A stretch of 64,000 nucleotides of DNA from Sarcocystis neurona (GCA_000727475.1 KL647288.1:8087414-8151413); one strand, 5' to 3'; shown: positions 1-13,463, numbered from the stretch's first letter. A program made the numbers and translations. The notes: generated by a model not told the origin, from the sequence alone.

Positions 1-1288
1 AAATGACGTTTGTCTTGGGAGAACTCTGTTCCAGCACCGTCCAGTACATCACGACACGTATTCTTGCCCCTTTTTCTTCTTCGGCTCCGGGTCGTCTCCG
101 TCTTCCATGCGGTCAACGTGTGCTACCGCCTCGCCCATGCGTACTGATGCGTCCTTGCATCCCCACCACGCGTCTTCGAGGCGGCCGTAGCAGCAGCAGG
201 AGTGGCGCTACCGGGGAAGTAGTACGTCAGCCGCAGCGTCGGACATTTGCTGTACGGCAGCAGCAGCAGCACGGCGACACAGCTCGCACATCGCATTTGC
301 GGAGCTATTTATTCCTGGGTAGATTGGCGACGAATGCTGTGCCGGCGCAGGGAGTCATTGCAGCAGTGTGACCGGCAGAAGAGCGTGTCAATGCAGCAGC
401 ATCAGCAGCAGCAGTGGCACATGCACTAGCGTTGAAAACTGAGCAACACACGGGAGTCGGGAGGCAACGGCCACGCTATATGGGTCTGCGAGCAGCGATC
501 AAGTTCGACGTTAGAAGCTCCGGCTTGAAAAGCGGCTGCTGCAGGTCTGCCTGACGCGCGCAAAGATGCACCGGACATCCCTGTTGCCACCACGTCTGTC
601 CTGTCTCATTCTTCGCCGTACCGTGCTGCTGCGTACGACATCTCTACGGCGTAACCCGGCAGCACCGGCAGCAACAGCAGAGTAGAGCATACGCCTGCAG
701 GGGCAACGCGTTTCAGCAAACACTTCCTTTTGCTGCAGCTGCGGAGGTCCACGAGAGCTTACTGCTGCTGGCGTTGCTCCACAGCAACAGCAGATAGAGG
801 CCAGTGAGACAAGCGTGCCCCGAGGACAACTGGCGTCTTCGCTGCTGCCGGAGGTGCAGCCGCAGTGGCTGCCCATCAACTTGCAGAGACCGCAGCTACT
901 CCACCTCCTGCATGTTGATATGCGGCTGGTGGAGCAGGCACAGGTGCAACACAAGCTAGAAAGGTTGTGCGGTTCCAGCCTGTATCGCCCGCGTCGTCAG
1001 CAGTACGAGATGCAGCAGCAGCAGCGAGCCCTACGGAGACTGCCGACGCTCACGCAGGTGCAGCAATTCCGAGGGGGCAGCCGCAGCAACAGCATGTTGT
1101 AGCAACCTGGGCCACAGAGGAACCGCAGCAAATACACCGACTGCAACGCAACAGGTAGAGCACCCGCTGCAACAGCAACAGCAGCAGGGGGCAGGGTGGC
1201 AGCAGCAGGGGGCAGGGTGGGAGCAGCATGCGCGGCAGCCCCCGCGCAGCTGACGGGGAAGCAGGGTCACTATTCCTCGTTTCTCCAG
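1..1288 (+). other. CAG-rich 5' flank of kinase gene, possible upstream exon at 785-1099
   Basis: This stretch has the same CAG-sense repeats as the kinase exon that follows. A coding-like segment starts at 785, just after a pyrimidine-rich stretch ending in CACAG, and reads QQQIEASETS and onward in the same frame as the long kinase exon. It stops at a single TAG at 1100-1102. That TAG could itself be a 3' splice acceptor, because the frame stays open from 1103 into the kinase ORF. Either this is an upstream exon with an unresolved donor, or it is a 5' UTR. I see no recognisable domain and no clear promoter. Confidence 0.3.
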
Positions 1289-4200
1289 ATGGAGGAGGAG
1301 GAGCAGCAGCAGGCCAGGCAGCGGCAGGAGCAGCGCGTGCAGCATCACGCGACTAACGGGCAGCAGCAGTGGCCCGCGAACACGTCTGCCTGGGTGGAAT
1401 ACCCGCGGTCTTCCGCTGCTCAGGAGCCTTCTGAAGGCGACGTCAGCGTCAGCAACAGCACCAGCAACAACAGCAGCAGCACCGGCGTCGGCAATAACAG
1501 CAGTGCCAACATCTACGGCAGGGTTGTGCGACTTCCTCATGCCGCGGCGCTACGCACGTGGCAGCAGGAAGTGGAGCGACAGAAGCAGCAGCAGGAGCAC
1601 CATGAACAACGATGGCAGCTTTTGGAGCAGGAACTGCTTCAGGGACAGCGTCCGAAGGCTCAGCAGCAGGAGCTCCATCGTCCGCCTCTCGCGCAGGAAG
1701 AGCAGCTTCTGCTGTACCAGCAATACGGCCTGCAGCGGTCGGCGCTTCTGCAGAAGCAGGTATTTCAGCAGCAGCAACAGCTTCAGGAGCGACAGCAGCA
1801 GCTTCAGCAACAGGAACAGCTTCAGCAACAGCATGAGATTCAGCATTTGCAGCAACTTCAGAAGCCTCAGCAGGTTCAGCAACTGCAGGAACTTCAGCAA
1901 CAGCAGCAGCTTCAGCGACAACAGCCGCTTCAGCAACAACAGCAGCTTCAGCAACAACAACAGCTTCAGCAACAGCAGCTGTTTCAGCAACAGCAGTCGC
2001 AACATGGTTATTTGTATGAAGTGGTCCACCCGCAGGAGCACGTCCTGCGCCCTGCACCTAGCGAAGCTTCGCCGCAGCAGCAGCAGATTGACGAGGTGCT
2101 GTATACCGTTGCACCGCGGCAGTGGCAGCGGCAGGAGCCGGAGCGCCACGAGATGCTTCGGCAGCTGCACTGGAAGCAGCTGCTGCAGCACGAGCCGCTG
2201 GCCCCTACCCCGCCGCTCGTGGAGGACCCGCAGGTGCCCCGGCTACGACCGAGGAGACAGGCCGATACTCACACAGGTAGAGTTTATATACGAAGAACAG
2301 CTGCAGCTTCTTCACCGTCCGCAACATCACCCTCTGTAGTTACTGAGGCTGTGCGACACTTGTCCAAGGCAGCAGGCTCTACTTCGCCTCTGCTTGCTGA
2401 GGCGGATGACCCCGCTGCTGCTGGTGCTAACGTTAGGGCTGCTGCAGATGCTGCTGTCGTTTGTGTGCCACCTGCTTCTCCTGGATCTCCTCCTCTTTCC
2501 TCTGCTCCTTCGTCTTACTCGTCTCTGGCGGCCCCTTCCGCAGCTCCTGCGTTCGGTGTGCCAGCCCGCAGAGTGCAGCTGCAGCCAAGCAGCAGCAGAG
2601 GTAGCAGCAGACGCAGCAGCAGTCACAGCGCCACGTTGCCAACACCTACATGCGCTGCAACGAGAACTGCTGCTACGTTGCTTCTTGATCCTCCTCGTCG
2701 ACCTCTCCCCGGAGGCCCTTCCTTCGTCCATCCTCTCTCCTTGTCTTCTCACGCCGTCGCTGCTAATGATGTGCCGGCTGCGGGCGGAGCAGACCCCGCA
2801 GTCGCAGGCGCAGCCTCTGAGGCAAGTGCTGCAGCGGCAGGTGGCCCTGTTACTGGTGCTTCGATTCTACATCTGCTGCGTGATACTGCAGCGACCCCTC
2901 CACACATGCCTTGCGCTGCAGCAGCAGCAGATCCTTCTGCCCCTTCTGGACTGTATTGGTGCTCCTCCTCCTCCTGCGCTGCCTCTCCCCCTGCGGCTGC
3001 TCTTTTGCCTGCGGCACCTCTTACAGCCGAAGGGACGCTGCGTCCTGCTGCTGCTGCTGCCGAAACAATCTGGTCTCTTGCTGATCTTCCTACGGCAGCA
3101 GCTCAGGCGCTGACCGCGCCGGCTGATTCTGCCGCCGCGGCCCACGTGACCACACCCGCACCTGCAGCGGTCCCCTCGGTGCGTGACGCTATCTGGCAAC
3201 CCGCAGCTGCTCCTGCTGATGCTGCTGCTGCTGCAGGATCTGCTGTTACTGCGAGGAGGTCCGCAGCAACTGCGTGTGGCGAGCAACGACGACGACCGCC
3301 GTCGGCTTACCGTTCGTCGTCGTCGGGGCGTGTTGCTCAGCTAGCCTTCCAGCAGAAACCGCAGAGTGCGCTAGAGCAGCAGCAGCAGCAGCTCCGAAGG
3401 CAGCAGGAGCTGTGGCCGCAGAAAGCTTGGCCGGAACCTCAAGACCGGAGCCAGCAGCAGCACTTGGTACACCCTCTGCGGCAGGACATGCAGCCCGATG
3501 GCTTGCCACAGTATTGGCGCCCACATCAGCAGCCGCAGGCGCAGGACGAGCAGCACTGGCAGCGCCTTTTTCAGCAGCAGCGACAGCAGCAGGTGGATTC
3601 TTCTGTCGGTTCTGCTATCCCTGCTGTGACTCCTCCGACGTCCCGTGCTGCTGCTGCTGCTTCTGCCAATGTAGTAATTACTCCTGACGCTCGTAGTACC
3701 TGTGCCTCTGGTGGGAGGGATGCGCTCGACTACCCTTCCAATATTGCCGTTGCTGGTAGTGTGCCGAGTCCTGCTGCTGTTGGGTCGTCGCCTGCAGATG
3801 ATTCGTCTCGGGCAGGTGGGTCGTCTCTTGCTGCTGAGGATGCTGCTGTTGACTGTGCTGCTGTTGGCCGCAGTGCTGATGATTTGTCTGCTGTTGCTGG
3901 CGGTGCTGTTGTAGGCATTGCTGCGACTGGTAGCGCTGCTGCTGCTGGTCCGGCCGCGGTTGCTGATGCGGCTGCTGTCGGGGCTGGTGCTGCTGATCGG
4001 GCTTCAGAAGAACAGCAGCCGACGCAGCGACGCTTCTTCTGGGCGGCGCTATGGCGGCAGCCCACGTCTCCCACAGGCACACACGCAGCAGCAGGAGCTG
4101 CAACAGGAGAGGCAGCATCGAAGAGAGCAGCAGCACTAGCGGAAGGAGTAGCAGCAGCAGCTGTTGCTGTCGCAGCGGCACCAGCAACAGGAGCGGCACC

Positions 4201-7200
4201 AGCACCAGAAGCGGCAGCAACACCAGAAGCGGGAGCAATGTTGAACAGAACAACACCGACTGGCGTGCTCGCAGCTACAGCAGCCTCAGGAGGACGCGAC
4301 GCAGCGCCTGCAGCAGCAGAAACCGCAACGGCAGGAGGTTCCATGGCAACATCAGTTGGTAAAGACGAGACTTTGTGGTGGGAGGGCAATTTTTTTAGCG
4401 AGCAGGCGCCGGCAACCGCAACTTCGGCGACAGGGTGTTCGGTTGGGCCGGCCCTACCGCAGCGAGTACACGCTGAGGAAGAGAAGCAGCAAAAGGCGAT
4501 GTCGGCAGCGGAGCAGCGGCAGGAGGACTCGATGAGCAATATTTACCAACAGCAGCAGGTGGGGACGCTTCGCACTGGTGGGGTGGCACCGCAGCAGCAG
4601 CAGCTACAGCGTGCGTCTCTGCGAGGGGCGGGGGAAGTCCCGGGTGCTGCAGCAGCAAGAGCAGCAGAGCAGTCAGCGAGAACGGCGTGGACCGCAGGGG
4701 GGGGCGCACGAGGTTCTACATCCAGTGAGACTGAAGCAGAAGCAGCAGCAGCAGCTGTCAGAGAAGAAGGGCCGCACGTAATACGAAAACAAGATGTGCC
4801 GACGGCAGGCAGTGAAGCGCACGATGCAGTCGCGCATACCGCAGCAAAAACAGCAGCAGCAGAAGGAGAGACACGTCCGGCAACAGAGGGAGGGTTGACA
4901 CCAAGAAGAAGCGCGTCAGCAGAACCCGCAGCACAACCCGGAGCAGAAGCAACAGCACAGGAGGACGACCAGATCCTGCGTTTACGCGGGAGAGAAGGAA
5001 CCGCAGGAGGGGCAGGTGTCGCAGCGGAAGGCGTGCTTCTGCCGGTCTACTCTACCGCCGAGACGCTCTTCCCTAAAGCAGCGGGTCGCAGGATACGCAC
5101 GTCATCGCACTTCCCTGGCGACCGGCGCACGAAAACGCTTCCTCCGCCTCTGGTTGATACTGCTGCCCATACTTGTAATTCTTCTCCGCGGGACCACTCA
5201 CCCTCTTCTTCTGCCTCTCCCGCTCCTGCTGGCAGTGAGGATTTGCCCCGTGCTTCTTCGCTGCCTCCTTCGGCTGCTTCGCTGCCTCCTCCTGCTGCTT
5301 CTATGCCTGCTGCTGCTTGTTTGCCATTTGCTTCTCTGTCGCCTGCCACTTCTCCGCCTCCCGTTGCTTCTCCGCGGCTTGCCGACCCTGCTGCTGGGGC
5401 CCCTGCTGTAGCACCCGCCACTCTTATTGCTTCGTTTTCTCGTCTTGGTGTTCCTGCTGCGACGCTGACTCTATCTGGTGCGCTTGCTGATAAAAGGGTC
5501 ACTGCTGCTTGTGACCCGCCGTGCGCCTCACCAATCGCTGCTCCTGCCGGAACTCTAGGCCGCCGCGATGCTCCTGGAATTGCTCCTCCTGCTCCTTCAA
5601 CACCATGCTTCGGTGCGTCGACGTGTGTCCCGCCCTCGTTGCCTGCTGCTGCTGCTGCCACCTGGTCCGGTGCGCCGCAGGAGCAGCAGCAGCAGTCTTT
5701 ACCGACCGATCTGCCTCTGGCGGCCCGCAGAGACTGCAGCGGCGACGACAGATGCAGAAGTGACACCGGCGGCGACAGCAGCAGGGGAGTCATGAACAGC
5801 AGCAGTGGCCCCGCGACGACGGCGTCCGGCGGCACCGGCGGCGTGGTGGTGGGCAGCAGCACCAGTAGCAGCAGAAGTGGCATCCCTCGCGGCAGCAGCG
5901 CCAGTAGGAGCAACAGTGGAACGGATGAGACCGAACCCAGCAGCACCAGGGACGCCAGCGACCCGAGCAGCCATGAAAGCAGCTGCAACGTCGTCGCGAC
6001 CAATCCCGGGTTCCTCCGTCACTTGGCACATGAGGTGGCCGCATTTGCTACTTTGTTCCCGTTCAGCCGTGCTGCTGCAGTCCCTCCGCTGCGGCTGGGG
6101 GGAGAAGCAGCTGGACGTGCTGCAGGGACAGCAGCAACTACGACGGAAGCAACGAGGGAGGCAACAGCAGCAGAAGGAGCAGCCGCAGAAGGAGGAGCGC
6201 CAACAGCAAGAGGTGCAGGAGACAACGTAGACGCAGACAGACGCCTTGAACCGAGGACAACCGCTTCGATTGAAGGAGAAACAGTCACCGGAGCAGCGTC
6301 AAGTGTGTCGGAACTCAGGGCATGTAACGGGGAAAATGCTCGCCGCACCAGCAGCGTCCCCGGCGGCAGCAGCAGCAGCCCCAGTCGCCATGGCAAAGCC
6401 CACAGTAGTAGCCGCATCAGCAGCGTCTGCAACACCCACACTGGACGCGACAGCAGCAATCGAAGCAGCAACAGCAGTGGCAGCAGGCGCAGCCGGAGCG
6501 ATAACGGTAGCAGCTGGGGGAGTGGCTGGGAATACGAGGGAGGGAGATCCGCAGCAGCTGCACCAGTCCTCTCCTCTGTATCAGTTCTGGAGGAGCATCG
6601 TCACCAGAGCACGCCGGGGAGCGAGTGCGTAGCAGCAGCAGCAGCAGAGCAGCCGCCAGCAGCAGGAGCTGGGGCAGCGGAGTGGGTGTCCGCGACAGCA
6701 GCAGCAGAAGAGTTTCCCACAGCAGTCACGGCAAAGTCGGTCTCTTCAGCAGCAGGAGGAGCAGAGCAGTGCCCCGAGCGTGCAACAGCCGCAGCAGAGG
6801 AGCTTGCAGCCGACTGCTCAGCAGTGGGTGGGGCTGCAGTGGGGGAAGAAAGGACGCTGTTTTTCACCCCGAGTCCTGTTACCAGCGGAAGTGAGAAGTT
6901 GCAGCTGCAGCAGCATCAAGGAGAAACGCTGTCACCGGGAGAAAGGCAGATGCAGGAGGAGCACCAAGCAGAGCGCCCGAAGAACCAGGAGCAGCAAGAG
7001 CAGCAGCAGGAAGGGTGCCAGGGGCCGGAGGAGCGGCGGCACCAAGAACAGGAGCAACAGCCGCAGCAGCAGCAGAGCGGGGGGGAACCACGGCAGTGGG
7101 GAGCCTTTTTGGATACGCTCATGTCGCGTCTTCTGGTGAAGCGGCCGCCTCCGCAGGAGGGGGAGGAGGAGGGCGCCGCACCGCAGGCGCCACAGCGGGA

Positions 7201-10200
7201 ACGTAGGCAGCAGGAGCGACAAAACGAAGAAAAAGAGCAGTTGCGCCCGCCCGACGAGGGGGCACAGCAGGAGGAACCGGAGCGACATGAGAGACAGGCG
7301 ATGATACAGCTGCAGTTTGAAGCCGGAAGTGGTGGGGCTCCGTTCCCGGAGGGGCATGCCACCGTGTCCGACGGTGTTTCGGTCGGAGCAGCAGCAACTT
7401 TTGAAGTTGCAAAGGATGCCGCGGCTGCTGCTTCTCTTGCAGCAGCTGTCGCCACTTTGTCTGGTGGGGCTGGTCCTGCGACGGAGGTACCTGCCACGCA
7501 TCGCGAAGCTGTTTGTGCTGCCGCAAACGCCGAGCCATGTCTTGCCCGCGCGCCTGCTGCTGGTGATGCCATTTGGGGAGGGGACGCTGCCCCCCGCGCT
7601 GCTGCTGTTCCCGCCGCAGGTTCTGTCTGCAGTCCTCTGGAGGCTAAAAGCGCCTCTTCTTTGGGTGTTGCTTCTGCTGCTGCTGCTGCTGTTTCGGCGG
7701 GGACGAGTGATGTAGACGGCGGAGCTGGTCGTGGGGAGGCTGCTGCTGCTGCTGTGTGGGACGCAGCTGCAGCCGCCGCAGCAGGAAGGGTAGACGCTGC
7801 TGTTGCCCGGGAGTGCCAGGCTGCAATAGAGGCTGCACTTGCTGCTGGAGCCGTGTACCGGACACGTGAGGGCTGCACTGCGGTCCCGGCAGCAGCAGTA
7901 GCAGTCACAGCAGCAGCAGCACAGGCACCGGCACTAGCGGAAGCTGCTGGAGTCACAAACGCACCAGCAAAAGCAGCAGCGTCGAAAACGGGAGACCCGC
8001 AGTTCTCAGCGATAGCGGGGGGAGCTACAACTGCTGCAGAGGACGCTCAACATTTCTCCTCCGAGGCGCGGTCGCTCTGTAGTGATGCCCTTCAGGAACA
8101 GCAGCAGCAACAGCAGCAGCAGCAACAGCAGCAGCAGCAACAGCAGCAGCAGCAACAGCAGCAGCAGCAACAGCAGCGGCAGCGGCAAGACGTTTCTGGG
8201 GGGGGGCGTCTCTCATGGTTCCCGAGCAGCTTCTGGATTGGGCGGTCACCCGCCACGAGTCCACGTGCCTCGACGGGTGCTGCAGCAGCAGAAGAGGAAG
8301 CGGAGGAAGACGCACGCGAGACGCTGCAGGAGACGGACGCAGCGGACAACCTTTACTACTGGAACCATCAGTACTCCCCTGTGGCCGGTCTTGGCACTTC
8401 CTCGGGCCACCTGCAGCAGAACCAGGAGCTGCAGCAGCAAGAGCAGCATCTGCAGCAGCTCGGGCAATTCCTGGAGCAGGAGACGCAACATCGGGTGTCG
8501 CAGGAGGAGCTACGGGAGCAGCTGGGAATGTGGAGAAGAGAGGAGCAGCAAGTAAATGTTGCAGGGGCTATTCCACAGCGGGAAGCAGCAGCGATGGCCG
8601 TGGGGTCTGCTGCCACGGGCCGCCTTTCTCCGCACTCGTATTTGCTCTGTCCGGTACGTGACGGCCCAGATGCTCATGGTATGTCTGGACGTTCTGCTGC
8701 TGTTGTAATGCCAGCGTCTGCGTTCCGTGATGGTGCTGTTGCTGCTCGACAGGAGCGCGGGCCTCCAGTTTCCACCGCCGACACAGCTCCACTCCCTGCT
8801 TTGCCTTCGGACTTTTCTTCGCCGCCGGATGCTGCCGCTGGAGTCCGCACTGCTGCTGCTGTCGAATGGCCCGCTCCTGAGCATGCGAAGCGGGACAGCG
8901 AACACTCGCTTGCAGAAGTGGTGCACCTCGCCGAGGTCCCGGCTGCCGACGCTGCGGTCGCCGCTTCCTTCCTGTCTCCCTCTTCTTCCTTCCATTCGCT
9001 CCCTGCGGAAAACTCCGCTGTATGCGCAGCAACTCATTTACTGCACCACCAGCAGGAGCAACAGCAGCAGCCGCGGGAAGCCGAGCAGCACCCCCTACAC
9101 GAGGTCCACATTCATGCCCAGCAGCTCCAGCAGCAGCAGCTTCAGCAGCAGCAGCTTCAGCAGCAGCAGCTTCAGCAGCAGCAGCTTCAGCAGCAGCAGC
9201 TTCAGCAGCAGCAGCTTCAGCAGCAGCAGCTTCAGCAGCAGCAGCTCCAGCAGCAGCAGCTTCCCCAGCAGCAGCTTCAACAGCAGCAGCGTCTGCCGCC
9301 GCAGCAACTCCCGCAGCGGCAGCGACAGTCTTTGGTTTTCGACCGGCCAAAGGAGTGTGTTGTCTACGCTGAGCAGCAGCAGCGTCCGCGGCGCCGGCAC
9401 TCTAGTGTTCACATCCCTTTGTCGTGGAAGGAAGTTGATTCTGTCTCTGTGCGACTGCCTCGGCAGGCTGCACCAGCCACCGCAGAACCGCAGCGGCGTC
9501 AATTGTACGCGCTGCTGCTGCAGCAGCCACAGCGGCAGCAACTGCAGGTGCCTCTGCAGCAGCAGCATCAGGTGGAGCAGCAGCAGCAGACGCCGCAGCC
9601 GCGAGAGCGGCTGCTGCTGCATCGGCTTCAGGGTGAGGACGGGAGCTCAGTTAGAAGAGCGAATCAACAGCAAAGAACGTCGTGCGGGACTGGCGGGGGT
9701 GCGCTGGGACACTCTCCAGCTGCAATATTTTCTCCTAGTCCTGCTGCTGCTTCCGCTGCTCCTTTGCTGCGCAAGACTGGTGCCACGTCTGTCGCGTCTC
9801 CTAGCGGTATAGCAACTGCACCTCTTCAAGCGCGGACGCCTGGTGCTGCTGTCCTTGGCACCGCTCCTTCGGTACCCTGTGCTGCCGCTGATGCTGCTGC
9901 TGCTCCCGCTGCTGCTCCTGCGACTACTGTGGCTACTGGTGCTACTGTTGCAGCTCCTGCTCCTGCTCCTGCTCCTGTTGCTGCTGCTCCTGCTGCTACC
10001 GCCGCACCGCCAGCTGCTTCTTCGCCTCCATTCTCTGTTGCAGGCGGCACCGAATCGAGGACGCCTGCGGGGGAGCTCGCCGTCCCTACTGATGCTGGTG
10101 CTGCTGCTGCTGCAACAACCCACGACGCACCTGCTGATGCCGCTGCTGCGTCTGCTGCTGCTGCGTCTGCTGCTGCGTCTGCTGCTGCTGCGTCTGCTGC

Positions 10201-13134
10201 TGCTGCGTCTGCTGCTGCTGGGTCTGCGGCTGGAGGGGCTGGAGGCGGCTTAGACGCAGCCGCAGAGCAGCAGGCAGCGCTCGTTGCAAGCGTGAGTGAA
10301 CTTATTGCTCGGTTCCCCGTAGGAACAGAACTTCACAACGGGTATGGGCCGCTTTCCATCCCTTCCTACTGGCTGGCGCAGCATGCGCCTTCTGTTGCTG
10401 ATGTGGATCGCTATACTGCAGCTCTCCGACGGGCTGCGAGTGCTGCTGTGCGGCGGGCTGCTGCGGATGCTGCACGAGGAAGCGCCAACCGAGGGCCACA
10501 AACCGCTGCCACGTCCTCCCCGTCTCGTGTTCTTCCTCGAGCAGCAGCAGACCCTGCAGGATCCGAAGCAGCACCACCCGCAGCAGAGGGAGGAGGGGGA
10601 GGAGCAGCAGCAGCGGCAGCAACAACACAAGTCGGAGCGGCAGCGACGGAGGTCGGAACAGCCGTGCGCTCAGGAAGTGTAGGAACACGAGCAGCAGCAG
10701 CGCAAGCAGTGAAGACAGAAACAGTAGCGACAGTCCCACCGGCCCTAGGAGGACCAGCAGTTGCAGAAGCCGCGGCAGCGCCAGCAGCGGGAGAAGGAGA
10801 ACGTGCAGCAGAAGCAAGAGCCGTCGAAATGGAGAGAGATGCTTCACTTACTGCGAGGGAAGAGTATATCGACGCAGTCGCGGCCGCGCGCATGGCAGAT
10901 GAGATGGAGAGCGAGGAGAAGAATTTTGCAGACACAGCAACAGCTGCGGGAGATGGAGTTGGTGGGGATGACGTGGTAGTGATCGAAGAACGCCTGCGTG
11001 AGTGGGTCTCGCTTGGAGGCCCTCTCCTTTCTACGACGTGCCTGCAGCGCGGTGCTGATGAAGCCGGAAATTTTTGTGACGGCGGCGGTTTGCCTGGTGC
11101 TGTTGCTGTTGGCAGCAGCTCTTGCTATGGTGCTGTCGGGAGTGCTGCTTTGCACGCCGGGGGCGTCGGCGGCACCTCTGCTGTTTGCAACAGGACCGCT
11201 GCTTCCGTCGGCGGTCCTCCGTCACCAAGAGAGGGCAGCGCTAGTCCTGCTGGAGTGAAGGCTGCTGGCGATGCAACGAGGAAGAGCGCCGGTGGGTCAG
11301 AGGCGAGCGATCACGCCGGGGCAGGACTCAGCGCGGCAGCGTCAGCAGGACCCGCAGCAGGAGGAGAACCGACAGCCGCAACAGGACATGTAGACGCAGA
11401 GGGGCGAAGAGGAACAAGCGAGCACGCAGCAGCAGGAGGACGAGAAGTAAACCGGCATGCATGTGAGGGAGCGGCAGCAGGTTCAGAAGACGCACAGGTG
11501 GGAAAGCCCGCCCCAGCGGGAGGACGTGGAGCAGCACCAGAACCCGCACAAGGTACCATGCGGACGTGCTGGAGCACTGGGCAGCGAAGAGGGCAGCAGT
11601 TGCTGTATGATTTGCAGCTACCAGCCACTCCCCCAGCAGCACCCACGTCGTTCTTCGTCGTCGAGGAGCTGCTGGGGAGAGGAGCGCACGGGGTCGTCTT
11701 CAAATGTAGACGCTTCTCTTACGTAGGGAAAGGCAGCAATGACAGCAGCAGCAGCAACAGCGGTGGAGGGGGGGGGGAGGGTGGCGGGAGGACGTGCAGC
11801 AGCAGCAGCAGCGTGAAGAGTGTCGAAGAAGGCAGCAAGAGCGGGGGAGGGGGCCATGATGTCGCGCCAGGAGGGAGTGGGGCAACGCAGGGAGGCAGGA
11901 GGAGGAACAGCAGCAGCTGCGAGAAGACAACGAGGGGCAGCAGCACCAACAGGGAGGAGGAGAAGAGTGAAGAAACGCCAGTAAGCAACAGCGAGAAAAA
12001 GGAAGAGGAAGCGAAGCGTCCTACTGCAAGCCCGTTCAACTGGTGGGGCCTCAAAGGTGGCAGCAAAACAGCCGCAGCAGTAGCACCATCTGTCAGTCAA
12101 CAGGAGAAGGAGGCGCGCACAGCGTCCTCTTCGTGTGTAGCATATGGTGCGGGAGCCGCTTCCTGTGCTGCTTCGCCCGACGCTGCTGGTGCCGCAGGCC
12201 CTGCTGCTGGTGCACCTGCTGATGAACGTGAGCAGGCGGAGGCGGCGGACACAGAAGGCGAGACGGCAACGGGTGGAACAGCAGGAAGTGAGACGGCAGC
12301 AACAGAAGGGCAGGGCGACGAAGAAGAAGACCGCTGCTACTTTGAAGAAGATGTTGTGGCAGTGAAAATAATCGACTTGAATGCAGGGCTGTTGCTGCTG
12401 CAACAGCGACGCCAAGCGGCTATGAAGCAGAGAGAGGAGCAGCATCACGAGCAGTACCACGAGCAGGAGCGCGTCCGTGAGCAGCTGCATCTCGACGAAC
12501 GGCTGCAGCAGCCTCGTGGACAGCAGCAGGAGCAGCAGCAGTGGCAGCCCTGTGAGACGGAGGAGACGCAAATCCGGCAGCAGCCTGCGTGCGAGGGGCA
12601 GCAGGAGGGAGCGCTGGACGCGGAGAAGCAGCAGCAGCTGTTGCTCTCTGAGAAGTTGTTAAGTGACGACAAGGATCGAAAGCAGCAAGCGGAGTGGATG
12701 CTGCCGAAGCAGCAGCAGCGATACGTGCCGGAGCAGCAGCAGCGGTTCGCTGGTGCTGGACGCGGAGCAGAGACAGCCAAACGAGACGGAGAAGGAGGAG
12801 GAGAAGGAACGTGGGCAGCGTACGACGAAGGGGCTGCAGGGGCGAAGACGGAGAAAAGGGCAGAGCGGCGTCGAGCAGCAGCAACAGCAGCAGTTGACAG
12901 TGGAGGAGGAGGGGACGAGCGTGTCGAGCGGTGGCAATATTTGAAGCAAGTCGTGCGGGAGTCACAGATGCTGCAACAGCTGCAACATGAAAATATCGTC
13001 CGTCTGCTCGAAGTCTTTCAGTGGCCGCCCTGCTATTTTATTCTTGTTATGGAGTATCTTCCCGGGGGATCGCTGCGTGAGCTGCTCGCCACTGCAGGAC
13101 CCCTCCCGGAGCCGCTCCTCGCAGGCCTTCTCCA
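1289..13134 (+). CDS. STE20-like protein kinase, exon 1 (low-complexity N-terminus and kinase N-lobe)
   Basis: This exon encodes about 3,948 residues from the first in-frame ATG (1289); the frame is open to 1103, so the true start could be upstream. Residues 1 to about 3,450 are Gln, Ala and Ser runs with no domain I recognise. The kinase N-lobe follows. The glycine loop LGRGAHGVVF starts near residue 3462, the lysine of VAVKII is residue 3693, the alpha-C glutamate of VVRESQML is residue 3891, and the hinge reads LVMEYLPGGS. Two low-complexity inserts, of about 210 and 180 residues, sit between loop and lysine and between lysine and alpha-C. The exon ends at a GTAGGC donor in phase 2. Splicing to 14294 restores LLQDVLRALNYLHG, the usual helix before the catalytic loop. 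The kinase call is firm. STE20-like is inferred from later motifs. Confidence 0.88.
8098..8181 (+). repeat. Poly-Gln CAG/CAA tract
   Basis: An almost pure run of CAG with regularly spaced CAA codons encodes about 28 consecutive Gln in the kinase N-terminal region, followed by RQRQ. The CAA interruptions recur every few codons, as expected for a tract that expanded by unit duplication. Confidence 0.9.
9118..9294 (+). repeat. 15-bp coding minisatellite (LQQQQ units)
   Basis: A 15-bp unit (CTT/CTC followed by four CAG) is repeated about ten times, nearly perfectly. It encodes tandem LQQQQ pentapeptides in the kinase N-terminal region, degenerating at the 3' end to LPQQQ and RLPP. The near-identity of copies suggests recent slippage, so the length is likely variable between isolates. 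Confidence 0.9.
10126..10233 (+). repeat. GCT-sense poly-Ala minisatellite
   Basis: GCT runs separated by a GCG-TCT (Ala-Ser) spacer give repeated AAAS and AAAAS units. The T-bearing sense of the triplet is used here, but the frame reads Ala, not Leu or Cys. Confidence 0.8.
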
Positions 13135-13463
13135 GTAGGCGCCATGATGCTTTCATCCACCACGCGTCCCTCCAGCTCTCCGTGGGCATATATATATATA
13201 TACATATGTGTACACTTTATATACATAATGATGCCCCACTTGCTTTTGTATTTATGTAGATAAATATATAGTGTGTAAGCATATATACATGTATATATGT
13301 ACAGAGGTAGACACGCATATATACGTATGTAATACTTAAACATACTTACGTATATCCACGTACTTAGATATACAGGTATACATTGTATAAATGTATTTAC
13401 ATGTATAGATACGTGTATACATATCGGTGGAAGACTTCGACATACATATATATATATATATAT

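Noticed and set aside
511..954. Minus-strand open frame of 147 codons
   Set aside because: It is the complement of CAG-sense sequence, giving Cys/Arg/Ser-rich translation with no motif. The plus strand fits the kinase gene better.
5068..5078. CCCTAAA telomere-type heptamer
   Set aside because: A single copy inside coding sequence; no array anywhere in the window.
2277..5700. T-bearing stretches in the kinase exon as hidden introns (for example 2277-3335, 3595-4010, 5022-5680)
   Set aside because: They have plausible GT/AG ends and intron-like triplet sense, but the frame reads Ala consistently throughout and stays open in the frame of both flanks. Kept as exon; RNA-seq could overturn this.
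5047..6003. Minus-strand open frame of 318 codons
   Set aside because: Leu/Ala-rich shadow of the plus-strand exon with no conserved features.
6916..7956. Minus-strand open frame of 346 codons inside the kinase exon
   Set aside because: CAG/CTG repeats lack stops on both strands. This lies inside a plus-strand ORF that leads in frame into a kinase domain.
11618..12571. Minus-strand open frame of 317 codons across the kinase N-lobe
   Set aside because: It overlaps the glycine loop and catalytic lysine region on the plus strand, which is clearly coding.
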